DNA of 64,000 nt from Prevotella sp. S7-1-8 (GTDB lineage Bacteria; Bacteroidota; Bacteroidia; Bacteroidales; Bacteroidaceae). Location of the stretch: assembly GCF_000758925.1 (NCBI RefSeq), contig NZ_JRNC01000021.1, positions 1 through 64,000 on the forward strand. The letters run 5' to 3'. A model generated the notes under the pieces. The model did not search any database. It was not told the DNA's origin and saw only the letters and a list, made by a program, of their open reading frames with translations. Each line of letters begins with the position of its first letter. Position 1 is the first letter of the stretch. The position numbers and the translations under genes were made by a program. Below are positions 8,506 through 17,745 of the stretch, one piece after another.

Positions 8506-9594
8506 ATGAAACCAATGATTTCAGTGCTAAGCATCACCGGCTCCGACAACACGGGCGCAGCCGGCATACAGGCCGACATCAAGACCATCACGGCCCTTGG
8601 CGGCAACGCCTTGACAGCCATCACCACCATGACCGTGCAAGACAGCGGCGGCATCCGCAGCCTGCTCGACCTGCCGCGCGACATGGTTGTGGGACAGGTG
8701 AAGGCCATCGTCGAGGATCTTCATCCACGCGCCGCCAAGGTGGGCATGGTGCGCGACGCCGCGACCATCCGCGCCCTGAGGCGCGAGATCATCGGATGTC
8801 CGCGGACTGTGCTCGTGCCTGGCATCGTCAGCTCGCGCGGCCAGCGACTCCTCTCCGACGACGCTGTCGACGCGTGGCGGCGAGAGCTTGTTCCCGAAGC
8901 CACGCTTCTCATCCTGCGCTGCAATGAGGCCGAGCTGCTACTGGGGGGCGCCATCCGTTCAGACGACGACATGACGGCCGCCGCCGAGGCATTGAAGGAG
9001 ATGGGAGCCGAGGCCATTCTCCTGCGTGGCGGTCACCAGACGCAAGGCCGCCTCACCACCCTGCTCTACGGAGCGGGCCGGCAGCAGTTTTTCACCTCGC
9101 AAAACACCGAGGGCTGGCAGCGTCACGGTGTGGGCGGTGTGCTGTCGTCAGCCGTCGCCACCCGACTGGCCATGGGCGACGACATTGCCACGGCCATCCG
9201 ATTAGCCCACGACTATCTGCACTCGCAGGTGGTCTATGCCGTGGAGCCACACGGAGGAGGACTTCGGCCCGCCGACCTCTACAACCAGTACATGACGCTC
9301 ATTGCGGCCCACTACCGCACGGCCCACGGCGTGGCCTTCTACGCCGACCGGCTGGCCATCACGCCGAGATACCTCGCCCGTATCACCTCGCAGGTGGTGG
9401 GCAAGTCGCCCAAACAAATCATCGACGACTACCTGATGACGGAAGCCGAGAGCCTGTTGGGTGCCACGAGGCTGTCGGTCAGCGAGGTGGCCTATCGGTT
9501 GGGGTTCTCCTCCCCGGCCATGTTCAGCAAGTTTTTCGGCGCGAACGCCAATTGCCCGCCCAACGCATACCGGAACAAATTGGGCGACTTGTGA
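8506..9594 (+). CDS. ThiD/PdxK-type kinase domain fused to AraC-type DNA-binding domain, putative vitamin regulator
   Basis: The protein has 362 residues. Residues 1-255 follow hydroxymethylpyrimidine-phosphate kinase (ThiD) from the ligand motif GSDNTGAAGIQAD (12-24) to the C-terminal loop. Residues 261-362 are an AraC/XylS helix-turn-helix pair (VAFYADRLAITPRYLARI and VSEVAYRLGFSSPAMF). The ThiD anion-hole/catalytic loop, normally GTGC, reads GVGG at 208-211, so the cysteine is gone and kinase activity is doubtful. I infer a one-component regulator that binds a pyrimidine or B6-type ligand with the old kinase pocket. Its position just upstream of pdxS and pdxT, on the same strand and separated only by a terminator and promoter, points to control of PLP synthesis. 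Thiamine control is the alternative. I know of no characterised example. Confidence 0.8.
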   Translation: MKPMISVLSITGSDNTGAAGIQADIKTITALGGNALTAITTMTVQDSGGIRSLLDLPRDMVVGQVKAIVEDLHPRAAKVGMVRDAATIRALRREIIGCPRTVLVPGIVSSRGQRLLSDDAVDAWRRELVPEATLLILRCNEAELLLGGAIRSDDDMTAAAEALKEMGAEAILLRGGHQTQGRLTTLLYGAGRQQFFTSQNTEGWQRHGVGGVLSSAVATRLAMGDDIATAIRLAHDYLHSQVVYAVEPHGGGLRPADLYNQYMTLIAAHYRTAHGVAFYADRLAITPRYLARITSQVVGKSPKQIIDDYLMTEAESLLGATRLSVSEVAYRLGFSSPAMFSKFFGANANCPPNAYRNKLGDL

Positions 9595-9617
9595 TTTTCG
9601 GAACAACATTTTACGAT

Positions 9618-9649
9618 AAGGGAACGACCGTCGCGCCGTTCCCTTTTTT
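9618..9649 (+). terminator. Intrinsic terminator between the fusion gene and pdxS
   Basis: AAGGGAACG (9618-9626) pairs with CGTTCCCTT (9637-9645) around a 10-nt loop and runs into T residues to 9649. It separates the regulator transcript from pdxST. Confidence 0.85.
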
Positions 9650-9654
9650 ATGTT

Positions 9655-9662
9655 TAGCTTTG
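9655..9662 (+). promoter_or_regulatory. Promoter -7 box of pdxST (TAGCTTTG)
   Basis: Matches TAnnTTTG, six bases after the terminator T-run, giving a leader of roughly 28 bases before pdxS. The terminator hairpin overlaps where an activator would bind upstream. Confidence 0.6.
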
Positions 9663-9693
9663 CGGACAAACCATAAATTAATACAATCATACA

Positions 9694-10566
9694 ATGGAAG
9701 ATAGAACAACTCTTAACCGCAACTTGGCACAGATGCTCAAAGGCGGTGTGATCATGGACGTGACAACCCCCGAGCAAGCGCGCGTAGCCGAAGACGCTGG
9801 CGCGTGCGCCGTAATGGCTTTAGAGCGCATCCCAGCGGATATCAGGGCAGCTGGTGGCGTGTCGCGCATGAGCGATCCACACATGATCAAAGGTATCCAA
9901 GAGGCCGTCAGCATACCCGTGATGGCCAAATGCCGCATAGGCCATTTCGTGGAGGCGCAGATATTGCAAGCCATCGAGATAGACTACATAGACGAGAGCG
10001 AGGTGCTCTCTCCGGCCGACGATGTTTACCATATAGACAAACGCCAATTCAGCGTACCATTCGTATGTGGCGCCAAGGATCTCGGCGAGGCCCTAAGACG
10101 CATTAGCGAAGGCGCGACCATGATACGCACCAAGGGCGAGCCCGGTACCGGAGACGTCATTCAGGCCGTGCGCCACATGCGCATGATGCAAAGCGAAATA
10201 CGCCGCATCACCTCACTTAACCACGATGAACTGTACGAGACTGCCAAGACGCTGCGCGTGCCGTTTGAATTGGTGGAATATGTACATGACAACGGCAAGT
10301 TGCCAGTGATCAATTTTGCCGCCGGAGGCGTGGCCACCCCCGCCGACGCAGCCTTGATGATGCAACTTGGGGCCGAGGGCGTGTTCGTGGGCAGCGGCAT
10401 ATTCAAGAGCGGCGATCCCGAGAAACGAGCTCGCGCCATCGTGCAGGCCGTGACAAACTATGACAACGCCAAGATGCTGGCCGAGCTGAGCGAGAACCTC
10501 GGCGAGGCCATGGTGGGCATCAACGAGAGCGAAATACAAATACTGATGGCCGAGAGAGGAAAATGA
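9694..10566 (+). CDS. pdxS: Pyridoxal 5'-phosphate synthase subunit PdxS
   Basis: PdxS makes pyridoxal 5'-phosphate from ribose 5-phosphate, glyceraldehyde 3-phosphate and ammonia, the last supplied by PdxT. It is a cytoplasmic (beta/alpha)8 barrel that forms a dodecamer. The protein has 290 residues, the usual length. The Schiff-base lysine is K79 in [15 protein letters not shown], and the second catalytic Lys is in the RTKGEPGTG phosphate loop near residue 145. The [16 protein letters not shown] segment and the G-rich [11 protein letters not shown] segment near the C-terminus are intact. The gene overlaps pdxT by four bases and is preceded by its own promoter. This is the DXP-independent B6 route. 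Confidence 0.97.
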   Translation: MEDRTTLNRNLAQMLKGGVIMDVTTPEQARVAEDAGACAVMALERIPADIRAAGGVSRMSDPHMIKGIQEAVSIPVMAKCRIGHFVEAQILQAIEIDYIDESEVLSPADDVYHIDKRQFSVPFVCGAKDLGEALRRISEGATMIRTKGEPGTGDVIQAVRHMRMMQSEIRRITSLNHDELYETAKTLRVPFELVEYVHDNGKLPVINFAAGGVATPADAALMMQLGAEGVFVGSGIFKSGDPEKRARAIVQAVTNYDNAKMLAELSENLGEAMVGINESEIQILMAERGK

Positions 10567-11123
10567 GAATAGCCATTTTAGCACTGCAAGGAGCGTTTGC
10601 CGAACACCGGCAAACGCTTCAGAAAATGGGCATCGAGACCTTTTTGGTACGAAACCTGTCAGACTGGCGGCAACCCAAGGACGGACTTGTGATACCGGGG
10701 GGCGAGAGCACCACGATGATGAGGCTTGTTCGCGACTTGGGATTGTACGAGCCCATCAGGCGGGACATCATCGACGGCCTGCCCACGTTCGGCACTTGCG
10801 CCGGCCTTATCATGCTTGATGGCGAACATTTGGGCACCATGAGCATAGACGTGAGACGCAACGCCTATGGCCGACAGCTCGGCAGCTTCGTGACAAGAGC
10901 CGAGATGAGAGGCGTGGGCAAAGTGTCAATGGTCTTCATCAGGGCACCATATATAAACAAGGTGGGCAAAGATTGCGAGGCGTTGGCCATCGTAGACGGA
11001 CACATCGTGGCCGCGCGACAGGGCGACCAGTTGGTCACGTCGTTTCATCCCGAGTTGAGTGATGAGACCGCCGTGCACCAATATTTCATCGACATGTGCC
11101 AAGATCGAGCCAAACGCAAATAG
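10563..11123 (+). CDS. pdxT: Pyridoxal 5'-phosphate synthase glutaminase subunit PdxT
   Basis: PdxT hydrolyses glutamine and channels ammonia to PdxS. It is a class I glutamine amidotransferase of 186 residues, normal for the family. The motif GGEST lies at 46-50, the nucleophile is C79 in FGTCAGLI, and the His-x-Glu of the triad is in FHPELSDE near residue 168. The ATG lies within the pdxS stop region (ATGA overlap), so the two subunits are made together. No other gene follows on this transcript within 300 bases. Confidence 0.97.
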   Translation: MRIAILALQGAFAEHRQTLQKMGIETFLVRNLSDWRQPKDGLVIPGGESTTMMRLVRDLGLYEPIRRDIIDGLPTFGTCAGLIMLDGEHLGTMSIDVRRNAYGRQLGSFVTRAEMRGVGKVSMVFIRAPYINKVGKDCEALAIVDGHIVAARQGDQLVTSFHPELSDETAVHQYFIDMCQDRAKRK

Positions 11124-11371
11124 GCTGAAACCGCACGCATGACATGGAACCCAATGGGCTGATAGCCCACCATGATATGTGGCGAGCGCATAAGGCATGC
11201 GCCAAATATCAAAGAGCAAAGGCATAGCGCAAGAAAAACACGCGACAGCTTTTGCCCTTGCTCTTTTAGGGTGTATTTTTGCCATCGCCATACACCCAAG
11301 CGCATGCAAACATCGCGGTTGGATGTGACACAAAAAACCTGTCAGGTTTACTTAGTTACAAATTTTTATCG
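11124..11371. other. Intergenic region before exopolysaccharide operon
   Basis: Nothing coding is seen between pdxT and the exopolysaccharide promoter. I looked for inverted repeats flanking an invertible promoter, as in Bacteroides capsule loci, and found none. Confidence 0.55.
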
Positions 11372-11379
11372 TAACTTTG
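11372..11379 (+). promoter_or_regulatory. Promoter -7 box of exopolysaccharide operon (TAACTTTG)
   Basis: Matches TAnnTTTG and lies 57 bases before the export gene, giving a leader of about 50 bases. It is the only clear promoter seen for the ten-gene co-directional run. Confidence 0.65.
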
Positions 11380-11436
11380 CACACCATCCACAACCTTTTG
11401 GCAAAAAGGTAATTTTAAATTATAATCAAGACAAGA

Positions 11437-14037
11437 ATGAAGAAAAACATCGTTTGCATCATACTGTTGAGCTTATTGCCATTAAGTTTATGGTCACAAA
11501 CGTCCATGACCGACTCGCAAGTAGCCGAATTTGTGCAGAAAGAAACGGCAAGGGGAACCTCGCGGGCACAGATAGTGACAAAACTGATGCAGAGCGGTGT
11601 GGATATAACGCAAGTGCGACGCGTAGAGAAAAAATACATGCGCATGCTCAACAACGACGGCTTGGGAGACGCGAGCCATGACGCCAACGGCAACAGACGC
11701 ATGCGCGCCAACAACACGCGATACAAGGAATACGACAAACAGGCCACGGAGACAGAAGCTGAGAAACGCGCCACCGCCACCACCCAGCGACTGCAAGGAA
11801 ACACAAAGTGGAAGGCGCAATACAACGAATACGACCCTGACTTCTCGCAAATGCAGGTGGCGCTCGACAATATGACCCCCACCGACTCCTTGAAACTGCT
11901 GAGAGACATCTTAAGCCACAAGGAACAAGAAAAAAACAAGGTTTTCGGGCGCGACATCTTTAACAACAAGGATCTGACTTTCGAACCAGCCATGAACATC
12001 GCCACCCCCCAGAACTACAGGCTGGGACCGGGCGACGCGGTGATTATAGACATATACGGTGCGTCGCAAAAAACGATAGACACCACTATATCGCCAGATG
12101 GCGACATAGTGATAGAAAACTACGGACCCATCCAAGTGAGCGGACTGACCGTGGCCCAAGCCAACCGCCGTATACGCGGCATGTTGGGCACGAGATACCA
12201 AAGCAGCCACATAAAGATCTCTCTGGGGCAGACACGCACCATATCCATCAACGTGATGGGCGAGGTGAAAACACCCGGCACCTATACCTTGTCAGCATTT
12301 GCCAGCGTGTTTCACGCACTGTACATGGCAGGCGGAACAAACGACATGGGAACGCTGCGCGCCATCAAGATATATCGCCACAACCGATTGGTAAGCGTAT
12401 GCGACATCTACGACTATATCCTAAATGGCAAGATGAGGGGCAACGTGCGTCTGGCTGATGGCGACGTGATCATCGTGGGACCATACGATTGCTTGGTCAA
12501 CATATCGGGCAAGGTGAAACGCCCCATGTTCTACGAGATGAAAAAGAGCGAGAGCGTGGAAAGCCTGCTCAAATACGCGGGTGGATTTACGGGCGACGCC
12601 TACACCAAGTCGGTACGCGTAAATCGCAAGACAGGACGCGAGCGCGCGGTATTCAACGTGGAAGAATTTGACATGAGCAGTTTTCGCGTGGCGGATGGCG
12701 ACAGCGTGAGCGTGGACTCCATATTGCCCCGATACCACAACACGGTCGAGGTGAAAGGAGCCGTGTTTAGACCCGGGATGTATCAATTAGGCGAAAGTAT
12801 CAACAGCGTGCGCACACTGATAAAACACGCCGAGGGATTGACAGAGGAGGCTTTTACCACTCGAGCCGTGATGCACCGCATGAAAACAGACCGAACGCTG
12901 AAAGTGATAAGCGTGGACGTGGATGGCATAATGAGCGGTCGCGTCGCGGACATACCACTGAAAGAAAACGACGTGCTCTTCATACCCAAGAAACAAGAGG
13001 CCATGACAGAGCGCACGATAACCATACACGGTGAAGTGCAATACCCCGGCATATACAAATACGCCGACAACGAGACATTGGAAGACTTTGTGCTGCAAGC
13101 CGGCGGACTGAAAGAGACGGCGTCTACCGTGAGAGTGGACGTGGCTCGCAGGGTGAACAATCCCAAAGCCCTAACCACCGATAGCATCATCGCGCGCAAT
13201 TACAGTTTCGCGCTGAAAGATGGCTTCGTGATTGACGGCGAGCAAGGGTTCGCGCTGCAACCCTTTGACGAAGTGTACGTGCGCAAGAACCCCGTCTACT
13301 CAGAGCAACAAAACGTGACCATTGAGGGAGAGGTGATGTTTGGCGGCACATACACCCTAAACAAGCGCAACATGCGACTCACCGACCTGTTGCAGGCGGC
13401 AGGCGGGGTGACAGACATGGCCTATATCCAAGGGGCGCGCTTAGAACGCATACCAAACACGGCCGAACGGGCACGCATGGAGGCAGCCTTGAAAATGCAG
13501 CAAGAACAGTTGCAGCAACAACTCCTCTCGCTTGCGTCGAGCAGCAACAACGCCGCCAATATACAGCAGATAGGACAACAGGCATCATCGACACAGCTTA
13601 AGAAGTTTGAGGTGCCCAACACTTTCCCCGTCGGCATAGAGCTTGACAAGGCACTCGCCAACCCTAAGAGCGACGCCAACATCGCGCTGCGAGCTGGCGA
13701 CCGCCTCATTCTGCCCCAATACACCGCCACCGTGAAGATTAATGGCGCCGTGATGTATCCGAACACCGTGGCATACAAAAAAGGAAAAAATCCAAGATAT
13801 TACATCAATGCCGCAGGCGGTTTTTCTCAAAACGCATACAAGAGCAAGGCTTTCGTCATCTACATGAACGGCATGGTGAGCAAGGTGAGCCAAGGCGCGA
13901 AAATCCAGCCAGGATGCGAGATCGTGGTTCCAAGCAAGATCTCACGCAAGATGAGCATCGCAGAAACCTTGAGCCTTGGAACCGGCATGGCCAGTATCGC
14001 CGCAATGATCGCGACGATAGCGAACGTGACAAAATAG
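11437..14037 (+). CDS. wza: Polysaccharide export outer-membrane protein with multiple SLBB domains (Wza-like)
   Basis: The protein has 866 residues, more than twice the length of E. coli Wza, as is usual in Bacteroidetes. A signal peptide (about 1-20) ends in LWSQ. The Poly_export domain begins near residue 190 (YRLGPGDAVIIDIYG). It is followed by several SLBB repeats, recognisable by recurring V-x-G-x-V-x-x-P-G-x-Y blocks such as VMGEVKTPGTY, VKGAVFRPGMY, IHGEVQYPGIY and IEGEVMFGGTY. A Gln-rich stretch lies near 685-700 and a hydrophobic C-terminal segment at about 840-862 may anchor the protein. It should form the export channel for the polymer made by the following genes. It is the first gene of the operon. 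Confidence 0.9.
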   Translation: MKKNIVCIILLSLLPLSLWSQTSMTDSQVAEFVQKETARGTSRAQIVTKLMQSGVDITQVRRVEKKYMRMLNNDGLGDASHDANGNRRMRANNTRYKEYDKQATETEAEKRATATTQRLQGNTKWKAQYNEYDPDFSQMQVALDNMTPTDSLKLLRDILSHKEQEKNKVFGRDIFNNKDLTFEPAMNIATPQNYRLGPGDAVIIDIYGASQKTIDTTISPDGDIVIENYGPIQVSGLTVAQANRRIRGMLGTRYQSSHIKISLGQTRTISINVMGEVKTPGTYTLSAFASVFHALYMAGGTNDMGTLRAIKIYRHNRLVSVCDIYDYILNGKMRGNVRLADGDVIIVGPYDCLVNISGKVKRPMFYEMKKSESVESLLKYAGGFTGDAYTKSVRVNRKTGRERAVFNVEEFDMSSFRVADGDSVSVDSILPRYHNTVEVKGAVFRPGMYQLGESINSVRTLIKHAEGLTEEAFTTRAVMHRMKTDRTLKVISVDVDGIMSGRVADIPLKENDVLFIPKKQEAMTERTITIHGEVQYPGIYKYADNETLEDFVLQAGGLKETASTVRVDVARRVNNPKALTTDSIIARNYSFALKDGFVIDGEQGFALQPFDEVYVRKNPVYSEQQNVTIEGEVMFGGTYTLNKRNMRLTDLLQAAGGVTDMAYIQGARLERIPNTAERARMEAALKMQQEQLQQQLLSLASSSNNAANIQQIGQQASSTQLKKFEVPNTFPVGIELDKALANPKSDANIALRAGDRLILPQYTATVKINGAVMYPNTVAYKKGKNPRYYINAAGGFSQNAYKSKAFVIYMNGMVSKVSQGAKIQPGCEIVVPSKISRKMSIAETLSLGTGMASIAAMIATIANVTK

Positions 14038-14057
14038 AGAAACAACCTGTATATCTG

Positions 14058-15392
14058 ATGAGTATAATCAGAACAAAGAATGAGCGTAACAAGATGCTAC
14101 GCAACAACATATTAGGTTCGGGAGCGCTGAAGTCTATCGGACTACTTACCTCTTTGCTTATAGTGCCAGTTACAATCAATTACTTAGATAATGAAGTATA
14201 CGGCATATGGATGACTATCAGTTCTATGCTTTTCTGGATAGGAATTTTCGATATTGGCTTAGGCAATGGCATGCGCAATTATCTAGCAGAATCTATATCA
14301 AATGGAGACTATAAAAGAAGTAGGAAATATATTAGCACTACTTTTTCACTATTATCCATTGTGGCAATCGTTATATTTCTAATGGCACTGATTCCAATGT
14401 CATTAATGAATTTTAATTGGCTGTTTAATACCACGCACATAGACAACACCACTTTACGCGATGCGTTATTTATAGCCATTTCGTTCACCTTGCTCAACTT
14501 TGTGCTGAAAAATATCGGATTGGTTTTCGTGGCACTCCAGAAATATGCACTCAATGACTTGCTGAATGTATTAGGCAATGTTATTTCCCTGCTCATTATA
14601 TACCTGCTAACCAAATTCACAACCGGCAACCTCCTTTATGTAGTGCTTGTATATACAGGAACCTATACTTGTATATATCTAATAGCTATCTTGCCCACAT
14701 TTAGACGCTATCCACAACTCAAGCCTTCATTAGCAGATTTCGACAGAAGCATAGGCAAGCAAGTTATAGGCAAGGGATTAGGATTTTTTATCATACAAAT
14801 CACGAGCTGCCTTTTTATTTTCGGAGCTGCCAATGTTTTTATCACACGATTTTGCGGACCCTCACAAGTGACCGTATATAACATTGCCTATAAGTATTTC
14901 AATCTTCTGGTTATAGCCTATACTATCCTTATATCTCCCATGTGGAACGCTTATACAGATGCTTATGTGAAAAAAGATTGGACTTGGATAGAAAAAAATT
15001 TTAAACGATCATTACGCTTTTGGGGACTCTCTGTAATAGGGGGCGTTATCATGTTGTTATTAGGAAACTATTTTTACTATTTATGGGTAGGCAATAAAGT
15101 CGCAGTTCCACTTTCAGTTTCTGTGAGTGTATTGGCCTATGTATGCTCCTTTAACTTAAATAATTGCGCTACTTGCCTGATTAACGGTTTAAACAAAATC
15201 AAAATACAAATTATTACATCCGTATGTTTCACGGTAATATATTTCGTGACGGTTGTTTTTTTAGGTAAACAACATGGCATCGAGGGCATCGTGACAGCTA
15301 TGGCGGCAAGTTATGCACTGATGGCCATTATCCATCTCTATCAGTGCCATCTGCTTATCCAAAACAAAGCACAAGGAATATGGAATCATTGA
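14058..15392 (+). CDS. wzx: Polysaccharide flippase, Wzx type
   Basis: The protein has 444 residues from the ATG at 14058, 20 bases after the export gene. A longer frame opens at 13914 inside the upstream gene, but its extra residues are charged and unlike the family. There are about 12-14 hydrophobic helices, starting with LGSGALKSIGLLTSLLIVPV and a DxxGxGxG-like loop (IGLGNGMRNYLAES) typical of the PST/MATE flippases. It moves lipid-linked repeat units across the inner membrane. Base composition from here to about 24 kb is visibly more AT-rich than in flanking genes, as is common for transferred sugar-polymer genes. Confidence 0.88.
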   Translation: MSIIRTKNERNKMLRNNILGSGALKSIGLLTSLLIVPVTINYLDNEVYGIWMTISSMLFWIGIFDIGLGNGMRNYLAESISNGDYKRSRKYISTTFSLLSIVAIVIFLMALIPMSLMNFNWLFNTTHIDNTTLRDALFIAISFTLLNFVLKNIGLVFVALQKYALNDLLNVLGNVISLLIIYLLTKFTTGNLLYVVLVYTGTYTCIYLIAILPTFRRYPQLKPSLADFDRSIGKQVIGKGLGFFIIQITSCLFIFGAANVFITRFCGPSQVTVYNIAYKYFNLLVIAYTILISPMWNAYTDAYVKKDWTWIEKNFKRSLRFWGLSVIGGVIMLLLGNYFYYLWVGNKVAVPLSVSVSVLAYVCSFNLNNCATCLINGLNKIKIQIITSVCFTVIYFVTVVFLGKQHGIEGIVTAMAASYALMAIIHLYQCHLLIQNKAQGIWNH

Positions 15393-16672
15393 AACTGATA
15401 AGCAAAAACAATAAAATAAGCGTAATCACCGTTGTCTTTAATGACGCGAAACATATAAGAGAGACGATGGAAAGCTTTTTCTCACAAACGTGGGAAAACA
15501 AGGAATACATTGTGATTGATGGCGGTAGTAATGACGGGACTGTCGAAATCATTCGCGAATACGAAGAAAGGATAGCTTATTGGTGCTCAGAACCCGACAA
15601 AGGCATATACGATGCCATGAACAAAGGTATCGCACACGCAACAGGAAATTGGATCAACTTTCTCAATAGTGGTGATCTTTTTGCCGAGAAACAGTCGTTG
15701 GAAAAGGCTATCAAATATACTCCAGGCATTCAAAATGTAGCTGTTATCTATGGCAACAGTATCAAACGAGATGACGATACGGACATATTCCAAGAAGCAT
15801 CTCAAAATCTTGAGGATATGCGGCATGGACCAATTTACCGTCATGGATCGTCTTTGGTGAGAACGGACGTGCATCAAACACATCTGTTTGATGTCTCTCA
15901 AGCAGAGAAATATGGTTTTGCCCTTGATTGGTTGATGATCTATAAACTTTATTCCAAGGGTTATAAGTTTAAGAAAACAGATGTTACGATTCAGATATTC
16001 CTAGCAAAAGGTATATCAAATCAACTGGAGCAGAGCCTCAAACACAATAGAATAATCGTCACAGGAAGACCTCTTTCCTGCATAGACAAGTTTAAAATCA
16101 AAAAGCATATAGTGGTTGAGCGACTGAAAATGAGCCTACCCTACAAGTGGATAGTCGCATTTGGAACCGAATATCTGCTCAACGACTGGTTACCACTCAT
16201 CCCTTTTTGGAAACTCAGAAAGCCTTTCATGAAGATGCTCAAAATGAAAATAGGTAATGGGACTATTATCATGAAGCGAGTTTATATCATGACTCCGCAG
16301 AAAATCAGAATAGGAAGATACTCCCATATCAATAGAGGCTGCCTGCTCGATGGACGTGGCGGGATCACAATTGGCGACAATGTATCTATATCCTATCATG
16401 TGAACATCATGACAGGAAGTCACAATCACAACACCCGACAGTTCAGAGGAGTCTTTCTCCCCATCGTGGTTGAAGACTATGCGTGGATTGGAGTCAATGC
16501 GACGATATTGCAAAATGTAAAAATTGGTAAAGGGGCGGTGGTCTGTGCCGGTGCAGTGGTCACCAAGGATGTGAAGCCATTCACCGTTGTTGCTGGAGTG
16601 CCAGCTCGTTCAATTGGAGAGAGAAATCGTGATTTAAATTACCATTGCAAGTGGGATGTTCCCTTTACTTAA
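15380..16672 (+). CDS. Fusion of GT2 glycosyltransferase and hexapeptide acyltransferase
   Basis: The protein has 430 residues from the ATG at 15380, which overlaps the flippase end by 13 bases. Residues 12-230 are a GT-A family 2 glycosyltransferase (VITVVFNDA, IDGGSNDGT at 47-54, FLNSGD in place of the usual DxD). Residues from about 310 to 420 are a left-handed beta-helix acyltransferase with hexapeptide repeats (IGRYSHI, ITIGDNV, VKIGKGAVV) and the VAGVPAR end. The catalytic His is probably in GSHNHN. It would both add and acetylate a sugar of the repeat unit on the cytoplasmic face. No frameshift joins the two halves, so this is a true fusion. Confidence 0.88.
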   Translation: MESLKLISKNNKISVITVVFNDAKHIRETMESFFSQTWENKEYIVIDGGSNDGTVEIIREYEERIAYWCSEPDKGIYDAMNKGIAHATGNWINFLNSGDLFAEKQSLEKAIKYTPGIQNVAVIYGNSIKRDDDTDIFQEASQNLEDMRHGPIYRHGSSLVRTDVHQTHLFDVSQAEKYGFALDWLMIYKLYSKGYKFKKTDVTIQIFLAKGISNQLEQSLKHNRIIVTGRPLSCIDKFKIKKHIVVERLKMSLPYKWIVAFGTEYLLNDWLPLIPFWKLRKPFMKMLKMKIGNGTIIMKRVYIMTPQKIRIGRYSHINRGCLLDGRGGITIGDNVSISYHVNIMTGSHNHNTRQFRGVFLPIVVEDYAWIGVNATILQNVKIGKGAVVCAGAVVTKDVKPFTVVAGVPARSIGERNRDLNYHCKWDVPFT

Positions 16673-16683
16673 AAAAAATAAAA

Positions 16684-17745
16684 ATGGAAGAAAACAAAAT
16701 ATCGCATGAAATCGACCTGTTGAAATTGGCCGGAAAAGTTTTAAAAGAATGGAAAACCCTTCTGCTCTTTATATTATGCTCGATGGCTATTGGGATTATC
16801 GTTGCCTTGAGCACACCCAAAGAGTATAGTGCCAACGTGTTACTCGCTCCCGAATTATCATCCGGTGGCTTGGGATTGTCGAATAATTTGGAGGACATGG
16901 CCTCTTCTTTCGGATTTGATATCAGTGGCAAATCGTCCATGGATGCCATCTACCCAGAACTGTATCCAGATATTTTCCAGTCGACAGACTTTCTCTTAGG
17001 TTTGTTCAACACACCCGTGAGACTCAAAGACAACCCTACCATTCGTTCCTATAAAGATCATATTCAAAACGAAACTAAGTTTCCATTTTGGGACTATCCT
17101 AAGCTATGGGTTGCCAATCTTCTGAAAAAGAAAACATCAACCAGTGAACAAGCAGGACAAAAAGACCGCTTTAAGATTTCCAAAATTGACTATGATCTTT
17201 GTAACGCTATTAGTAAAAAGATCCTCTGCAACATCGATAAAAAGACCAGCGTGATATCTATTTCGGTTTCCGATCAAGATCCATTGGTGGCTGCCATCAT
17301 GGCTGACACACTACAAAACCGGCTTCAAACCTACATTACCAACTACCGAACGCAGAAGGCCAGAGCCGATATGAACTACTATAAAGCACTCACTGTCAAA
17401 GCTAAGCAAGACTATGAGAAGGCCCGTAGAACCTATGGTGGATACGCAGACGCCAATACCGATATAATCCTCGAGAGCTTTAAGGCCAAACAGGAAGATC
17501 TTGAGAACGACATGCAATTAAAATATAATGCCTACACATCTCTGAATACACAGTTGCAGGCAGCTAAAGCAAAGGTACAGGAACGCACTCCGGCTTTCAC
17601 CATCCTACAGAAACCCATCATGCCTTATATTGCGTCAAGCATGCCAAGGAGCCTCATGGTAATCTTCTTCATGCTCGTCGGATTCTTCCTTGATGTATTA
17701 TGGATTCTCTACGGAAAAAACTATTTGAAGAAAAAAAAATCGTAA
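16684..17745 (+). CDS. wzz: Chain-length determinant protein, Wzz type
   Basis: The protein has 353 residues from the ATG at 16684, 11 bases after the previous stop. The first transmembrane helix is at about 25-42 and the second near 322-345 with a PxxP-like PSMPRS start (ASSMPRSLMVI). The periplasmic part between them is coiled-coil rich. This is the Wzz fold that sets polymer length with Wzy. It lacks a C-terminal tyrosine kinase domain, and I see no separate kinase gene in the locus. Confidence 0.88.
   Translation: MEENKISHEIDLLKLAGKVLKEWKTLLLFILCSMAIGIIVALSTPKEYSANVLLAPELSSGGLGLSNNLEDMASSFGFDISGKSSMDAIYPELYPDIFQSTDFLLGLFNTPVRLKDNPTIRSYKDHIQNETKFPFWDYPKLWVANLLKKKTSTSEQAGQKDRFKISKIDYDLCNAISKKILCNIDKKTSVISISVSDQDPLVAAIMADTLQNRLQTYITNYRTQKARADMNYYKALTVKAKQDYEKARRTYGGYADANTDIILESFKAKQEDLENDMQLKYNAYTSLNTQLQAAKAKVQERTPAFTILQKPIMPYIASSMPRSLMVIFFMLVGFFLDVLWILYGKNYLKKKKS

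Noticed and set aside
8121-8927. Forward frame of 268 codons across the 22-bp hairpin and into the ThiD-AraC gene
   Set aside because: It is a frame shadow with His/Arg-rich translation and crosses the TATCTTTG promoter.
9594-9694. TPP or other riboswitch before pdxS
   Set aside because: The region is only 100 bases, mostly a terminator and promoter; no conserved riboswitch core is visible.
11124-11436. Invertible (phase-variable) promoter for the exopolysaccharide operon
   Set aside because: I found no inverted repeats flanking the promoter, no upstream recombinase gene and no UpxY-type regulator.
13914-14057. N-terminal extension of the flippase
   Set aside because: The extra residues overlap the export gene and are charged, unlike the family; the ATG at 14058 is preferred.
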